Positions 46,648-56,800 of a stretch of DNA of 64,000 nucleotides are shown one piece after another. The position numbers were made by a program, and so were the translations under genes. Under the pieces are notes generated by a model that saw only the letters and a list, made by a program, of their open reading frames with translations, searched no databases and was not told where the DNA came from. Source of the stretch: Mycoplana azooxidifex (GTDB lineage: Bacteria; Pseudomonadota; Alphaproteobacteria; Rhizobiales; Rhizobiaceae); contig NZ_JACIEE010000006.1 of assembly GCF_014196765.1 (NCBI RefSeq), positions 358,963-422,962 on the forward strand. Reading direction: 5' to 3'. The stretch's first letter is position 1, and each line of letters begins with the position of its first letter.

Positions 46648-47424
46648 ATGAACATGAGCATTGCCGCGCTGGCGCTTGCCGCAGCCAGCCTTCTCGCCAC
46701 GACAGCGTCGGCCGAGACATTGAAGATCGGCACGGAGGGCGCCTATCCGCCCTTCAACTACCAGGAAGCCTCCGGCAAGCTCGCCGGCTTCGACGTCGAC
46801 ATCGGCCTTGCGCTCTGCGAGAAGATGAAGGTCGAATGCGAGGTCGTATCGCAGGACTGGGACGGCATCATTCCGGGCCTGCAGGCGAAGAAATACGACA
46901 TGATCATCGCCTCGATGTTCATCACCGACGAGCGCAAGAAGCAGGTCTCCTTCACCGACCCCTACTATCTCGCCGCCATGACCCATGCCGCACCCAAGGG
47001 TGCCGGCATCACCGACTTCACCAACGAGGGCATGAAGGGCAAGGCGATCGGCGCCCAGTCCGGCACGACCCAGGCGGACTATGTCGCAGCCGTCTATCCC
47101 GATGCCGACATCAAGCTCTATCCGACCCAGGACGAGGTCAATCTCGACATGGCCAACGGCCGACTGGACCTGCAGGTGGGCGACATGATCCCGCTGCTCG
47201 ACTGGGTGACGAAGAACGAGGACGGCAAGGGCTGCTGCGAACTGATCGGCGATCCGATCACCGACAAGAAATTCGTCGGCGAGGGCGTCGGCATTGCCGT
47301 GCGCCAGGACGACAACACCCTGCGTGAGCGGATCAACCAGGCGCTCAAGGATATCCGCGCCGACGGCACCTACCAGAAGATCAACGAAAAATACTTCACG
47401 ATCGACGTCTATACGATGAAATAG
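46648..47424 (+). CDS. Amino-acid ABC transporter substrate-binding protein
   Basis: A 258-residue periplasmic binding protein with a signal peptide (MNMSIAALALAAASLLATTASA) and family 3 solute-binding features: LKIGTEGAYPPFNYQEASGKLAGFDVDIG, SQDWDGIIPGLQAKKYDMI and GKAIGAQSGTTQADY. It is of the lysine/arginine/ornithine or histidine type. No permease or ATPase gene is adjacent, so it must serve transporter parts encoded elsewhere. It precedes a LysR regulator and a DauA-like dehydrogenase, which hints at basic D- or L-amino acids as ligand. Confidence 0.88.
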   Translation: MNMSIAALALAAASLLATTASAETLKIGTEGAYPPFNYQEASGKLAGFDVDIGLALCEKMKVECEVVSQDWDGIIPGLQAKKYDMIIASMFITDERKKQVSFTDPYYLAAMTHAAPKGAGITDFTNEGMKGKAIGAQSGTTQADYVAAVYPDADIKLYPTQDEVNLDMANGRLDLQVGDMIPLLDWVTKNEDGKGCCELIGDPITDKKFVGEGVGIAVRQDDNTLRERINQALKDIRADGTYQKINEKYFTIDVYTMK

Positions 47425-47506
47425 AGCCCGCCTCGGGCCGCCATCCTCCGCCTTCATGGGGAGGATGGCCGCCTTGCGGCCGCAACCGTCCCGGTTCGCT
47501 GTCCCC

Positions 47507-48451
47507 ATGCCGACCAACCGCCTCGAACGCTTCGCCCACAATCTCGACTGGAACCTGCTTCGCACCTTCATCGTGGTGGTCGAGGAAGGCAGCATCACGC
47601 GGGCGGCCAACCGGCTCCTGCTGCAGCAGCCGGCCGTCAGCATGGCCTTGAAGCGGCTGGAGCAGACGGTCGGCCACAAGCTGATCGACCGCCGGCCGGG
47701 GCGGTTCGAACTGACGGAAGCCGGCGAACGGCTGCATGCACTCTGCCGCGACATCTTCACCGCCGTCGTGCGCCTGCCGGAAGCGATGGAGCCGACCGGC
47801 CACGACGTCACCGGCCACATCACCATCCACACCGTCAGCCATGCGCTGAACCCGGACTGGGACCGGGCGCTTGCCGCCTTCTTCCGGCTGCACCCGCGCG
47901 TCACGGCGGGCGTGAAGGTGGAGACGACCTCCGACGTGATCAGATCGGTCGAACGCGGCATTGCCACGCTCGGCATCTCCGACGGCATCATCCCCGCGGG
48001 CCTCTCCTGCGCGCCGTTCTGCATCGAGACCTATGCGCTCTACTGCGGCCGCGACCATCGGCTGTTCGGCATCGATGGCGTGGGCCTCGAGGCCCTGCGC
48101 GGCGAGCCCTATGTCAGCTTCATTTCCGACGTGCTCGGCGGGCCGCACATGGGGCCGGTCACGGCCGTGCGCGCGGTGGGCTCGTTCGGCCAGCAAGTCC
48201 GCGCGATCGCCTTCAACGTCGAGGAGGTGCTGCGACTGGTGATCGCCAATGCCGGCATCGGCATGCTGCCTGTGCATCTCGCCCGTCCGGCCCTGCCGGC
48301 CGGGGAACTGTGGCAACTGCCGCCCTACCGCGACCTGCCGGAGACGGAGACCTTCCGCATCACCAACCCGGGCGCGGCCCTCAACCCGGCCGAGCGCGCC
48401 TTCCTGGCGCACATGGCGAACGTGCAGCCGTTCCGGCACCCGGCGTCATAA
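47507..48451 (+). CDS. LysR-family regulator next to the DauA-like gene
   Basis: A LysR-type regulator of 314 residues. The winged helix is LDWNLLRTFIVVVEEGSITRAANRLLLQQPAVSMALKRLEQTVGHKLIDRR; the rest is a substrate-binding domain. The ATG at 47507 (MPTNRLERFAHNLDWNLL) gives a normal N-terminus; ATG codons at 47456 and 47465 are also in frame. Lying between the binding-protein and dehydrogenase genes on the same strand, it likely controls one or both. Confidence 0.87.
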   Translation: MPTNRLERFAHNLDWNLLRTFIVVVEEGSITRAANRLLLQQPAVSMALKRLEQTVGHKLIDRRPGRFELTEAGERLHALCRDIFTAVVRLPEAMEPTGHDVTGHITIHTVSHALNPDWDRALAAFFRLHPRVTAGVKVETTSDVIRSVERGIATLGISDGIIPAGLSCAPFCIETYALYCGRDHRLFGIDGVGLEALRGEPYVSFISDVLGGPHMGPVTAVRAVGSFGQQVRAIAFNVEEVLRLVIANAGIGMLPVHLARPALPAGELWQLPPYRDLPETETFRITNPGAALNPAERAFLAHMANVQPFRHPAS

Positions 48452-48570
48452 ACCCAATCGATAACCGCCTTCATTCCTATAAATTTGAACGGGGGTCCAG
48501 GCTCGCGTAGATCAGGTCCGACACAACCGGCCGGACGTCCGGCGACCTTGCAGGCAGAGGGACCAGGAAC

Positions 48571-49695
48571 ATGCAGCACCATGACGTAGCCATCATCGGC
48601 GGCGGGATAGCCGGCCTGTCGCTGGCCTCTTTCCTGGCGCCGCATCGCTCTGTCGCCGTGCTGGAGCGGGAGGCGGCGAACGGATACCACAGCACCGGGC
48701 GCTCGGCGGCCGAGTTCACGCTGCGCGACAACGCCCCGGTCGTGAACGCCCTTGCCCGCATCAGCCACGCCTTCATGGCGCAGCCGCCGGAAGGGTTTGC
48801 CACCGCCCCTTTGCTGACGGCCCGCGGCAGCCTCTGGATCGGCGCTACCGGCAAGGAGGACGCCGTGGAGCGCGCCCGGCTGAAGGCTGCGGCCGCTGGC
48901 GTCGCCGTCGTGCCGCTCACCGTCGATGAAGCCGTCCGCCACGTGCCCTTCCTCGATCCCGCCTATCTCGGCGCCGCCTATTTCGACCCCGACTACTGGG
49001 ACATCGACGTGGACCAATTGCTGCAGGGCTATGCCCGCTTCGCCCGGCGGGCGGGGGCGGAGCTGATATCCGGCGCCGAGCTCCTGCGCGCGCGCCACGA
49101 CGGCCGGAGATGGATCGTCGAAACCTCGGCGGGTGCGATCTCGGCCGACATCCTCGTCAATGCGGCGGGCGGCTGGGCGGACACGGTTGCCGCGTTGTGC
49201 GGCGTGGCTCCGGCCAGCATCGTCCCGCACCGGCGGACCGCCATTACGGTCGACCTGCCGGCGGAGATCGACGCGGCCGCGCTGCCGGAGATCAACGAAA
49301 TCGACGACACCTACTATTTCAAACCGGATGCCGGCCGCCTGCTGGTCTCGCCGGCCGACGAAACGCCCTGCGAGCCCGCCGACGTGCAGCCGGAGGAGCT
49401 CGACGTCGCCTATGCCGCCCACTATCTCGAGGAGGCGACGACGCTGAAGATCGGCCGCATCGCCAGCAGCTGGGCCGGCATGCGCAGCTTCTCCGCCGAC
49501 CGCCTGCCCGTCATCGGCCCGGCCAGGGACAATGCCGCCTTCTTCTGGCTCGCCGGTCAGGGCGGCTACGGCATCCTGACCTCGCCCGCTCTCGGCCAGC
49601 TCGCGGCCGCCCTGATCGCCGGCATGCCGCCTGCTGATGTCTTCGCGCGGGAGGGTGTCGATCCGGCAGTCTTCTCGCCCCTGCGCTTAGATTGA
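48571..49695 (+). CDS. FAD-dependent D-arginine dehydrogenase-like oxidoreductase (DauA type)
   Basis: A 374-residue flavoenzyme of the D-amino-acid oxidase superfamily. The FAD motif is VAIIGGGIAGLSLASFL at the N-terminus. LEREAANGYHSTGRSAAEFT (with the active-site His), YYFKPDAGRLLVSPADETP, DVQPEELDVAYAAHYLEEAT and SWAGMRSF closely follow Pseudomonas DauA, which oxidises D-arginine and other basic D-amino acids to 2-oxo acids. No dauB is next to it. AGGA precedes the ATG. A bidirectional hairpin lies after the stop. Confidence 0.85.
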   Translation: MQHHDVAIIGGGIAGLSLASFLAPHRSVAVLEREAANGYHSTGRSAAEFTLRDNAPVVNALARISHAFMAQPPEGFATAPLLTARGSLWIGATGKEDAVERARLKAAAAGVAVVPLTVDEAVRHVPFLDPAYLGAAYFDPDYWDIDVDQLLQGYARFARRAGAELISGAELLRARHDGRRWIVETSAGAISADILVNAAGGWADTVAALCGVAPASIVPHRRTAITVDLPAEIDAAALPEINEIDDTYYFKPDAGRLLVSPADETPCEPADVQPEELDVAYAAHYLEEATTLKIGRIASSWAGMRSFSADRLPVIGPARDNAAFFWLAGQGGYGILTSPALGQLAAALIAGMPPADVFAREGVDPAVFSPLRLD

Positions 49696-49757
49696 GGTCA
49701 GGCAGGCGGCAAGCCGACCAGGGCCTTGGCCGAAAATGAGACGGACTGGTAAATGCG

Positions 49758-49780
49758 AAGGGGCGCCGAAGCGCCCCTTT
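49758..49780. terminator. Bidirectional terminator between the DauA-like gene and secDF
   Basis: AAGGGGCGC pairs perfectly with GCGCCCCTT over a 4-base loop (TTCG on the minus strand). The plus side runs into TTTCTTATTTC, so termination is strongest for the dehydrogenase gene; on the minus strand it lies directly after the secDF stop. Confidence 0.75.
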
Positions 49781-49781
49781 C

Positions 49782-52328
49782 TTATTTCTGTTCGATCGCC
49801 TGTCCCTCGGGACCTGCCGCCGACGGCAGGCGGGTGACCTCGCGGTCCTTCCACCAGCGCGACAGGAACAGCAGGATCGGGCCGCCGATGTAGATCGACG
49901 AGGACGTGGCGACGATGACACCGAAGATCATCGGCCAGGCGAACGGCTTGACCGTGTCGCCGCCCCAGATCGCCATCGGCAGCAGCGAAACGGCAACCGC
50001 GACCGAAGTGAAGATGCATCGCATGATCACCTGGTTGATCGACAGGTCGATCAGGTCGGAGAACGGCATCGACTTGTACTTGCGCAGGTTCTCGCGCATG
50101 CGGTCGTAGACGACGACCTTGTCGTTGACCGAGTAGCCGATCAGCGTCAGCACGGCTGCGATTGCCGTCAGGTTGAAGTCGATCTGCATCAGCGCGAAGA
50201 AGCCGATCATCTTGGTGATGTCGAGGATCAGCGTCGCAATCGCGCCGACGGCGAAGTGCCATTCGAAGCGCCACCAGATGTAGGCCAGGATCGCGAGCAT
50301 GCCGAGGCCGACGGCGATGAAGCCGGAGCGGGCAAGCTCGGTGCTCACCGTAGGGCCGACGACTTCGGTGCGTTCGAAGCTGGCGTCCGGGATGACGTCC
50401 ACGACGCCCTGGCGGATCTGGTTCAAGGCTGCGGTCTGCGCCGCCTCGCTGCCGGGCTGCCGCTGGACGCGGATCAGGACCGAGGACCCGTGGCCGAACT
50501 CCTGCAGCGCCACTTCGCCGAGGTTCAGACCCTCCAGCTCTTCGCGCAGCGTGCCAAGATCGATCGGCGTCTTCGAGGTTGCCTCGACCTGGATGCCGCC
50601 GACGAAGTCGATGCCATAGTTGAGGCCTGGCTTGAGGAAGAGGATGATCGAGCTTATCGAAAGGACAGCCGATACGCCGATCGCAATGTAGCGGCCGCGC
50701 ATGAACGAGAAGCTCGGAATGCTGCGCACCGCGCCGAAGAGCGAATGGATCTCGATCTTCTTCATCTTGCGGCGAACGACCGCATCGCGCATCAGAAGGC
50801 GGACGACGGTGATCGAGGTGAACATCGAGATCGCGAGACCGATGATCATGGTGATCGCGAAACCGCGCACAGGGCCGCTGCCGAACATGAACAGCAGTAT
50901 CATGCCGACCATCGTCGTCATGTTGCCGTCGACGATCGTCGCGTAGGCCTTGTTGAAGCCGACGTCGAGCGCCTTCATCGCGCCCGAACCGGCGGCGGTC
51001 TCCTCCCGGATACGGGCGTTGATGAGGATGTTGGCGTCCACCGCCATGCCGATGCCGAGGATGATGCCGGCGATGCCGGGGAGCGTCAGCGTCGAGCCGA
51101 GCAGGCCGAGGATACCGATCGTCATGATCGTGTGCAGGATCAGGCCGACGACGGCGATGAGACCCCAGGCGCTGTAGAGGCCGACCATCAGCGCGACGAC
51201 GAAGGCGAGACCGGCAAGACCGGTGTAGAGGCCCATGCGGATCGAGTCGCTGCCGAGGTTCGGGCCGACGGTGCGCTCCTCGATGATGGTGAGCGGAGCC
51301 GGCAGGGCGCCCGATCGCAGCAGCGCGGAGAGGACCGTCGCCTCCTGCGGGGTGAAGTTGCCGCTGATCTGCCCCTGCCCACCGAGGATGGGCTCGCGGA
51401 TAACGGGCGCCGTCAGCACCTTGCCGTCGAGGACGATGGCGAAGGGACGACCGACATTTGCCTTGGTGATCTCGCCGAACTGGCGCGCGCCGGTGGTGTC
51501 GAAGGTGAACGAGACGATCGGCTCGTTGGTGCGCTGGTCGAAACCGGCCTTGGCATCGGCGAGACGGTCGCCCGAGATCGCCACGCGATCCTCGACCGCG
51601 TATTTCTGGCCGTCGTTCGCGCCGGGCAGGATCGACACGCCGCGCGGCGGCACGCTGTTCGGGTCGACGGACGCATCCAGCATGTGGAAACTCATCTGCG
51701 CGGTCGAGCCGAGAAGTTGGCGAAGCCGGGTCGGGTCCTGCAGACCGGGCAGCTGGACGAGGATGCGGTCGCCGCCCACGCGCTGGATCAGCGGCTCTGC
51801 GACACCGACCTGGTCGACGCGGCGGCGGATGATCTCGAGGCTCTGGTCGACGGCCGCGGTCATGCGGTCGGCAACGCCGGCCTCGGTCAGCGTCACGCCG
51901 ACGGTGTCTCCCTGCTGCTGGACGTCGATGTCGGCAGCGGTCGCCCCGAAGCCGAGCGTGCCGGCGGGGGCTGCGAGTTTACGGATCTCCGGCAGGATCT
52001 TGTCGCGCGCTTCCGGCGTCGAGGGGGTCACCACGATGGTGTTGCCGTTCAGCCGGGCGGCCGAGGCACGCTCGCCGGCGGTTCGCAGGATGCCACGGAC
52101 GTCGTTGAGCAGGACGTCCATGCGCGCCTTGGTGAGCGCGGCGGAATCGACCTCGAGCACGAGGTGCGAGCCGCCCTTGAGGTCGAGGCCGAGCGTTACG
52201 GGCTTGGCCGGCAGGAAGCTGCCGAAGCGCTCGAGCTGCGACGACGTCAGGATGTTGGGGACGGCGGTGAGGACGCCGAAGATGATGATGACGAGATAGG
52301 CCGCGAGGGCCCATTTGGATGTGCGCAT
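49782..52328 (-). CDS. secDF: Fused protein translocase subunit SecDF
   Basis: An 848-residue fusion of SecD and SecF, twelve-helix proton-driven accessory subunits of the Sec translocon. The SecD half starts MRTSKWALAAYLVIIIFGV and has TLGLDLKGGSHLVLEV, the periplasmic P1 domain and GMAVDANILINARIREE; the SecF half has GLNYGIDFVGGIQVE and IGYSVNDKVVVYDRMRENLRK. The fused form is common in rhizobia. The ATG at 52328 is the family start. Confidence 0.96.
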   Translation of the reverse strand: MRTSKWALAAYLVIIIFGVLTAVPNILTSSQLERFGSFLPAKPVTLGLDLKGGSHLVLEVDSAALTKARMDVLLNDVRGILRTAGERASAARLNGNTIVVTPSTPEARDKILPEIRKLAAPAGTLGFGATAADIDVQQQGDTVGVTLTEAGVADRMTAAVDQSLEIIRRRVDQVGVAEPLIQRVGGDRILVQLPGLQDPTRLRQLLGSTAQMSFHMLDASVDPNSVPPRGVSILPGANDGQKYAVEDRVAISGDRLADAKAGFDQRTNEPIVSFTFDTTGARQFGEITKANVGRPFAIVLDGKVLTAPVIREPILGGQGQISGNFTPQEATVLSALLRSGALPAPLTIIEERTVGPNLGSDSIRMGLYTGLAGLAFVVALMVGLYSAWGLIAVVGLILHTIMTIGILGLLGSTLTLPGIAGIILGIGMAVDANILINARIREETAAGSGAMKALDVGFNKAYATIVDGNMTTMVGMILLFMFGSGPVRGFAITMIIGLAISMFTSITVVRLLMRDAVVRRKMKKIEIHSLFGAVRSIPSFSFMRGRYIAIGVSAVLSISSIILFLKPGLNYGIDFVGGIQVEATSKTPIDLGTLREELEGLNLGEVALQEFGHGSSVLIRVQRQPGSEAAQTAALNQIRQGVVDVIPDASFERTEVVGPTVSTELARSGFIAVGLGMLAILAYIWWRFEWHFAVGAIATLILDITKMIGFFALMQIDFNLTAIAAVLTLIGYSVNDKVVVYDRMRENLRKYKSMPFSDLIDLSINQVIMRCIFTSVAVAVSLLPMAIWGGDTVKPFAWPMIFGVIVATSSSIYIGGPILLFLSRWWKDREVTRLPSAAGPEGQAIEQK

Positions 52329-52434
52329 GGAAAAGTCCGCTTCAGGTGCGAGGGAGCGTCGGGTCGGGGCCGCGAGGCTCGGGTATCGTCGGAAATGCGG
52401 CGCGCAGTCGCGCCGGAGGCGGCCCCAGGGGCCG

Positions 52435-52884
52435 TCAGAGAACGCCTTGCGGGGGCGCCCGCCCGTCAAAATGATGCCTGGGTGCTGCCGCATGGACAGC
52501 CTCGTCCGGCAACTGGCGGCTTGCGACTTCGGTAAGCTCCGTCGCCGGCGCCGGCCGGCTGGACAGCGGAAGGCCGAATTCCGGCCACGGGTTGCCGCCG
52601 CCGGACGCCTTTGCCTTGGCGGCACGCCGTTCGGTGGCGCTTGCCGTCACATGCCAGCTATCGTTGCCGCTCGATCCGCCGCCGGCGGAAAGCGGGCGCG
52701 TGCCAGCGTTGCCGGAAGCCTTGTCGGCCGCCGTGCGCGATACCGCCGGATCGGCGGCGGAGCGGACGGAAACCTTGCGTTCGAGGGTGACGAACTGGCC
52801 GACGACGAGTGCGAGCATGAGCAGGAACGCACCGAGGAAACCCCGCTGCCGCTCCGTCACGCCGCTCAATTGTCCAACCGTCAT
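52435..52884 (-). CDS. Hypothetical single-pass membrane protein upstream of secDF
   Basis: A 149-residue protein with one N-terminal helix (RGFLGAFLLMLALVVGQFVTL) and a long disordered, Ala/Ser/Pro-rich tail. No family is recognised. The ATG at 52884 (MTVGQLSGVTERQ) is favoured; longer readings to 53094 look like non-coding sequence. It lies 106 bases before secDF on the same strand. Confidence 0.55.
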   Translation of the reverse strand: MTVGQLSGVTERQRGFLGAFLLMLALVVGQFVTLERKVSVRSAADPAVSRTAADKASGNAGTRPLSAGGGSSGNDSWHVTASATERRAAKAKASGGGNPWPEFGLPLSSRPAPATELTEVASRQLPDEAVHAAAPRHHFDGRAPPQGVL

Positions 52885-53219
52885 GGCCCTCGCCCGTTGA
52901 AGCTCCGGCACCGGGCCGAAGCACCGTGCCAAGAACCATCGGTGCTGCGTCAAGTCAACCCCGACGGCCGAGAATGCATGCGGGACAGGCATTCCTGCCT
53001 GTGCCGCAAACCGATGCGTGCAGACCGCAACCCCTGCCCTGCCAGCCGAGCCGGGCTGCCCTGTCAGGATCCTCCCCTTGGCCGGGAATTGCAAGGCGCG
53101 CCGGTCGCCACGGCCTGCTGCATGCAGCGCGGGGACCGCCCGCCGGCACTGTTACACGCGGGTCACCTTGGCGACGTAGCGTCCCGTCACGGCCAACGAT
53201 TCCCCGGAGGCAGGTCCGC
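52885..53219. other. Divergent spacer upstream of exoD
   Basis: No gene was seen in this 335-base stretch. It holds a compact hairpin (ACAGGCA-TTCC-TGCCTGT, 52985-53002) of unknown role and, at its right end, the GGAGG ribosome site of exoD. Confidence 0.4.
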
Positions 53220-53882
53220 ATGATCGACGAGCGCCAAGACGAGGACCGCCCCGGCAGCTCGGCATTCGACGATGCGTCCGCCCGCCGGCGGTTCTCCACC
53301 ATCCTCGCCGGGCTTGCCGACGATCAGGCGCGCGAGCGCATCAGCGTCGGCGACCTTCTCGCAGCCATGGGCGACCGTGCCTTCGGCGCGCTGATGCTGA
53401 TCTTCGCGCTGCCCAACATCCTGCCGACGCCGCCGGGAACCTCGGCGATCCTGGGCGCCCCGCTCGTCGTGCTCGCCGCCCAGATGACGCTCGGGCTGAA
53501 GCCATGGCTGCCGAAGATCATTGCCGGACGGTCGATGACGACGAGGGACTTCGCCACCATCGTCGGCCGCCTGATGCCGCTGCTCGTGCGCGCCGAGCGG
53601 CTGCTGCGCCCAAGGCTTTCCTTCCTGGCCGTGCCGCCGGCGGAATATGCGGTCGGCGCGGTCTGCTTCGTCCTCGCCGTCGTGCTGTTCCTGCCGATGC
53701 CGCTCGGCAACATCCTGCCGGCGCTGGCGATTTCCCTCGCCGCCTTCGGCATCCTGGAGCGCGACGGGATCTGGGTCATCGCCGGCCTCGTCTGCGCCGT
53801 CGTCGCCCTGGCCGTGGTGGGCGGGGCCGTCGTTGCCGCCACGCTCGCCTTCATGCTGGTGGTACAGCATTTCCTGCTCTGA
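53220..53882 (+). CDS. exoD: ExoD-family exopolysaccharide synthesis protein
   Basis: A 220-residue membrane protein of the ExoD family. RRRFSTILAGLADDQARERISVGDLLAAMGDRAFGALMLIFALPNILPTPPGTSAIL is the hallmark N-terminal half, with several further helices. In Sinorhizobium, exoD mutants are altered in exopolysaccharide, alkali tolerance and nodule invasion; the molecular function is not settled. GGAGG lies just before the ATG at 53220. It converges on the yhaN-like gene. Confidence 0.9.
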   Translation: MIDERQDEDRPGSSAFDDASARRRFSTILAGLADDQARERISVGDLLAAMGDRAFGALMLIFALPNILPTPPGTSAILGAPLVVLAAQMTLGLKPWLPKIIAGRSMTTRDFATIVGRLMPLLVRAERLLRPRLSFLAVPPAEYAVGAVCFVLAVVLFLPMPLGNILPALAISLAAFGILERDGIWVIAGLVCAVVALAVVGGAVVAATLAFMLVVQHFLL

Positions 53883-53894
53883 GCGGGCGGAGCC

Positions 53895-56800
53895 TTACAG
53901 TTCGTGCACGGTGACGTCGGGGCAAGCCTGCCGCGCGATGTCGCGCAGGTGCTGGTGGTGCGTCAGGTAAACGACCTGCCCGACCGTCGCCATCTCCGCC
54001 ATCAGCCGGAAGGCGTTGAAGGCGCGGCCGTCGTCGAAGGTCTCCATGATGTCGTCGGCGACGAAGGGCAGGATCTCACGGTTCGCCGCCACCTCGTGGT
54101 AGCCTGCGACGCGCAGCGCCAGGTAGAGCTGGAACCGCGTTCCCTTGGAGAGCTCGCGCGCGAGCTTCGATCCGCCCGCGGCCGCGGCCGCGACGAGGAT
54201 CTCCTGGTCCTTCTCCACCACCGTGGCGAGCCCCGCATATTCGCCGCCGCTGATCGTGCGGAAGGCGTCCGAGGCGTGGCGCATCATGGCGCTGCGATGC
54301 CGCTCCCGGTAGAGCCGCAGCGCCGCCTCCGCCGCCTGGATGCCGGCGCGCGTGGCGAGATAGCCCCTCGCCCGCTCGGCCAGATCGACGATCAGCGTCC
54401 GCCGCCGCTCCTCGATCGCCGCAACCGTTCCGTCCGCGCCGATGGCGGCCAGCGCATCGGCGGCCTTGATCCTTGCTGCATGCGCCTCGCGCACTTCTGC
54501 GTCCTGGTCCTCGTGCAGGGCACGCAGCCGCTCGCGCTCGGCGCGCAGTTCGGCTTCGTCGGTTCCCGCAAGCGCCGCCTCGGCCTCGTCGGCAGTGGCG
54601 GTCAGCATGGCGCGCGCAAGGTCGAAGGCGATCTCGTCGGCACGCCGGCGCAGGTCGTCGCGCTCGCGCAGCTTCTCCAGCACGCGCGCGGCATCCGCCA
54701 GCGTATCGCAGCCGAGTGCTGTGCAGATGTCGCCCGCCTGCCGCCGGTGCACCGCCAGCCGGTCGCCGAGGTCGCGGCTTTCCGCCTCCAGCCGCTCCAG
54801 GTCGCCTCGAAGACTCTCGCCACGGGCCTCGACGTCGCGGGCACGCTGCAGCCGTTCGCCTACGCGCTGCAACAGCGCCAGCGGATCGTCGGCCTGCTCG
54901 CCGAGCCTTTCGGCAATATCTGCGGCGATGCGCCGAAAATCGGCCTCGTCACGGCGCATGCCCTCGATCCGGCGGTCGAGTTCGCGCCGTGCGTCCACCA
55001 GGCGGGCAATGTCGTGGATCGCCGGCAGCAGCGCGCCGGCGCGCGCCGTATCGGAGGCGATCCCGGTGGTCGCGAGCCAGGTGCCGTCGCAGGCCGCGTC
55101 CCAATCCGTCTGCCATGCCGCGAAGGCCGCCTCGGCCGAAACCCGGCCCGCCTCTCGCTCGCTGTGCCTGGCTTCCGCCGCAGTCATCGCCGTCCGCGCG
55201 TTGCGCCCGCCGGCGATGGCCTCACCGAGGGCGGCAGCGCGGTCGTCGGCGCTCAGCAGCAGCTCTTCGAGGGCGGTCGCGGAGATATCCGCAGGTGCTG
55301 CCCGTTCCAGCGCCGACGACAGCCGGCCGGCACTCTCCGCCGCCTCCTGCTTCGTTGCGGACAGGGCGGCGCGACGCCCGGCCAGAAGATCGGCGGCGGC
55401 GAGCGCATCGCGCCACTGCTCCACGGCGCGCTCGACGCCCTCGAGCTCCGCAAGCGCGCCTGCAAGCCAGGCCGCGGCAGGCTCGCCATCCGATTCCGTC
55501 AGTGCCTCTGCCTTCGGGGTCGATGCCGCGGCACCCAGCGAGACGGCTGCGAGGCCTGAAGTGGAAGACCTTCCCCGGCCGCCTGCCATCGCGTTCCGGC
55601 CGGTCGCGGCTGCGGCGGTTCCCGGCCCGAGCAGGTCTGAAAGAGTCCTGATCCGGTCGTCCAGCCCGGCACGGTCCTCGGCCGCGCGTTCGAGGTCGGC
55701 CTCGAGCGTCTCCAGCCGCGCCTCGTTGGCGGCGAGCGCACGCTCGGTCAGGCGGAGCTCCGACAGTTGCCCCGCCTGCGCCAGTCGCTGGTCGGCGGCG
55801 TGATCGCCCTTGCGGAGCAGGCCTTCGAAGCGCTCGGCCGTCCCCGCATCGAGCGCTACCCGGTGCGCCTGCCACGCCTCGTCGCGCGCGCGGCGCAAGG
55901 CGCTCGCCTCGTCGTCGCCGACCAGCGTCTCGCTCCGGCGCATGCGCTCCAGGCCTGCGCGCTGGCCCGCAAGTTCACGGACGAGATCGCGCGCCTGCGC
56001 CTCCATCTTCTCCGCAGCCTCGGCATGGCGGCGAACGGCGGCCTTGAGGCTTTCGACGGCGTCCCGCCCGGGGATATCCGCCGCCCGCAGGGCTTCGACA
56101 TCGTCGGCCCATCCGAGGCGGTCGAGCGCTGCTGCCAGCGCCGCCTGCGCGGTCGACACCTCGCGCTCCCCGTCCCGCAGCCTGCTCGCAAGGGCGTTGG
56201 AGCGCAGGGTCCGGACCAGCGTCACCAGGCGGTCGCGGGTCTCCGCAGAATTGTCCTCGTCCCCGGCGTCCCCCAATGCGACCAACGCGGCCGCCGCGGC
56301 TTGCCGGGTGCTTCTGGCCTCCTCTTCCTCGCGCCGTGCCGCCAGCAGCCGCTCGTCCAGCCCGGAGCGCGCGGCGACCAGCGCCGAGAGCGTCGTGGCG
56401 CGATCGGGCGACAGCACGAGATCGGCGGCGTCGGTGCCGGCCGGCAGGGCGATGCGGGCGAGCTTCCCGGCAATTTCGTCCTCCAGCCGATCACGCTCGG
56501 CGATGCGGCCGGCGAGATCCATGCCGGCGGTGCGGTAGCGCGCCTCCAGCGATGAGCCGGCGAGTGCTGCGATGTCCGCCTCCACGTCGCGGATCGCCGG
56601 GTCGCCTGCCAGCGCGTCCAGCGCCTCTTGCCGCTGTTGGCTCTCAGCGGCGATCCGCTCGTTGCGGGCGGCGAGTTCGGCTTCCTCGCGCATCAGGCCG
56701 GCGACGAGGCCGCTCCATTCCTTCGGCGGCGCGTCTCCGGGGTCAAAGGCTGCAAGCTGTGTGCGCACGCCGCGAAGCCGCTCCAGCAGCGGGATCGCCG

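Noticed and set aside
49782-52328. Separate secD and secF genes
   Set aside because: The frame is continuous across the junction and both halves are complete, so it is a fusion.
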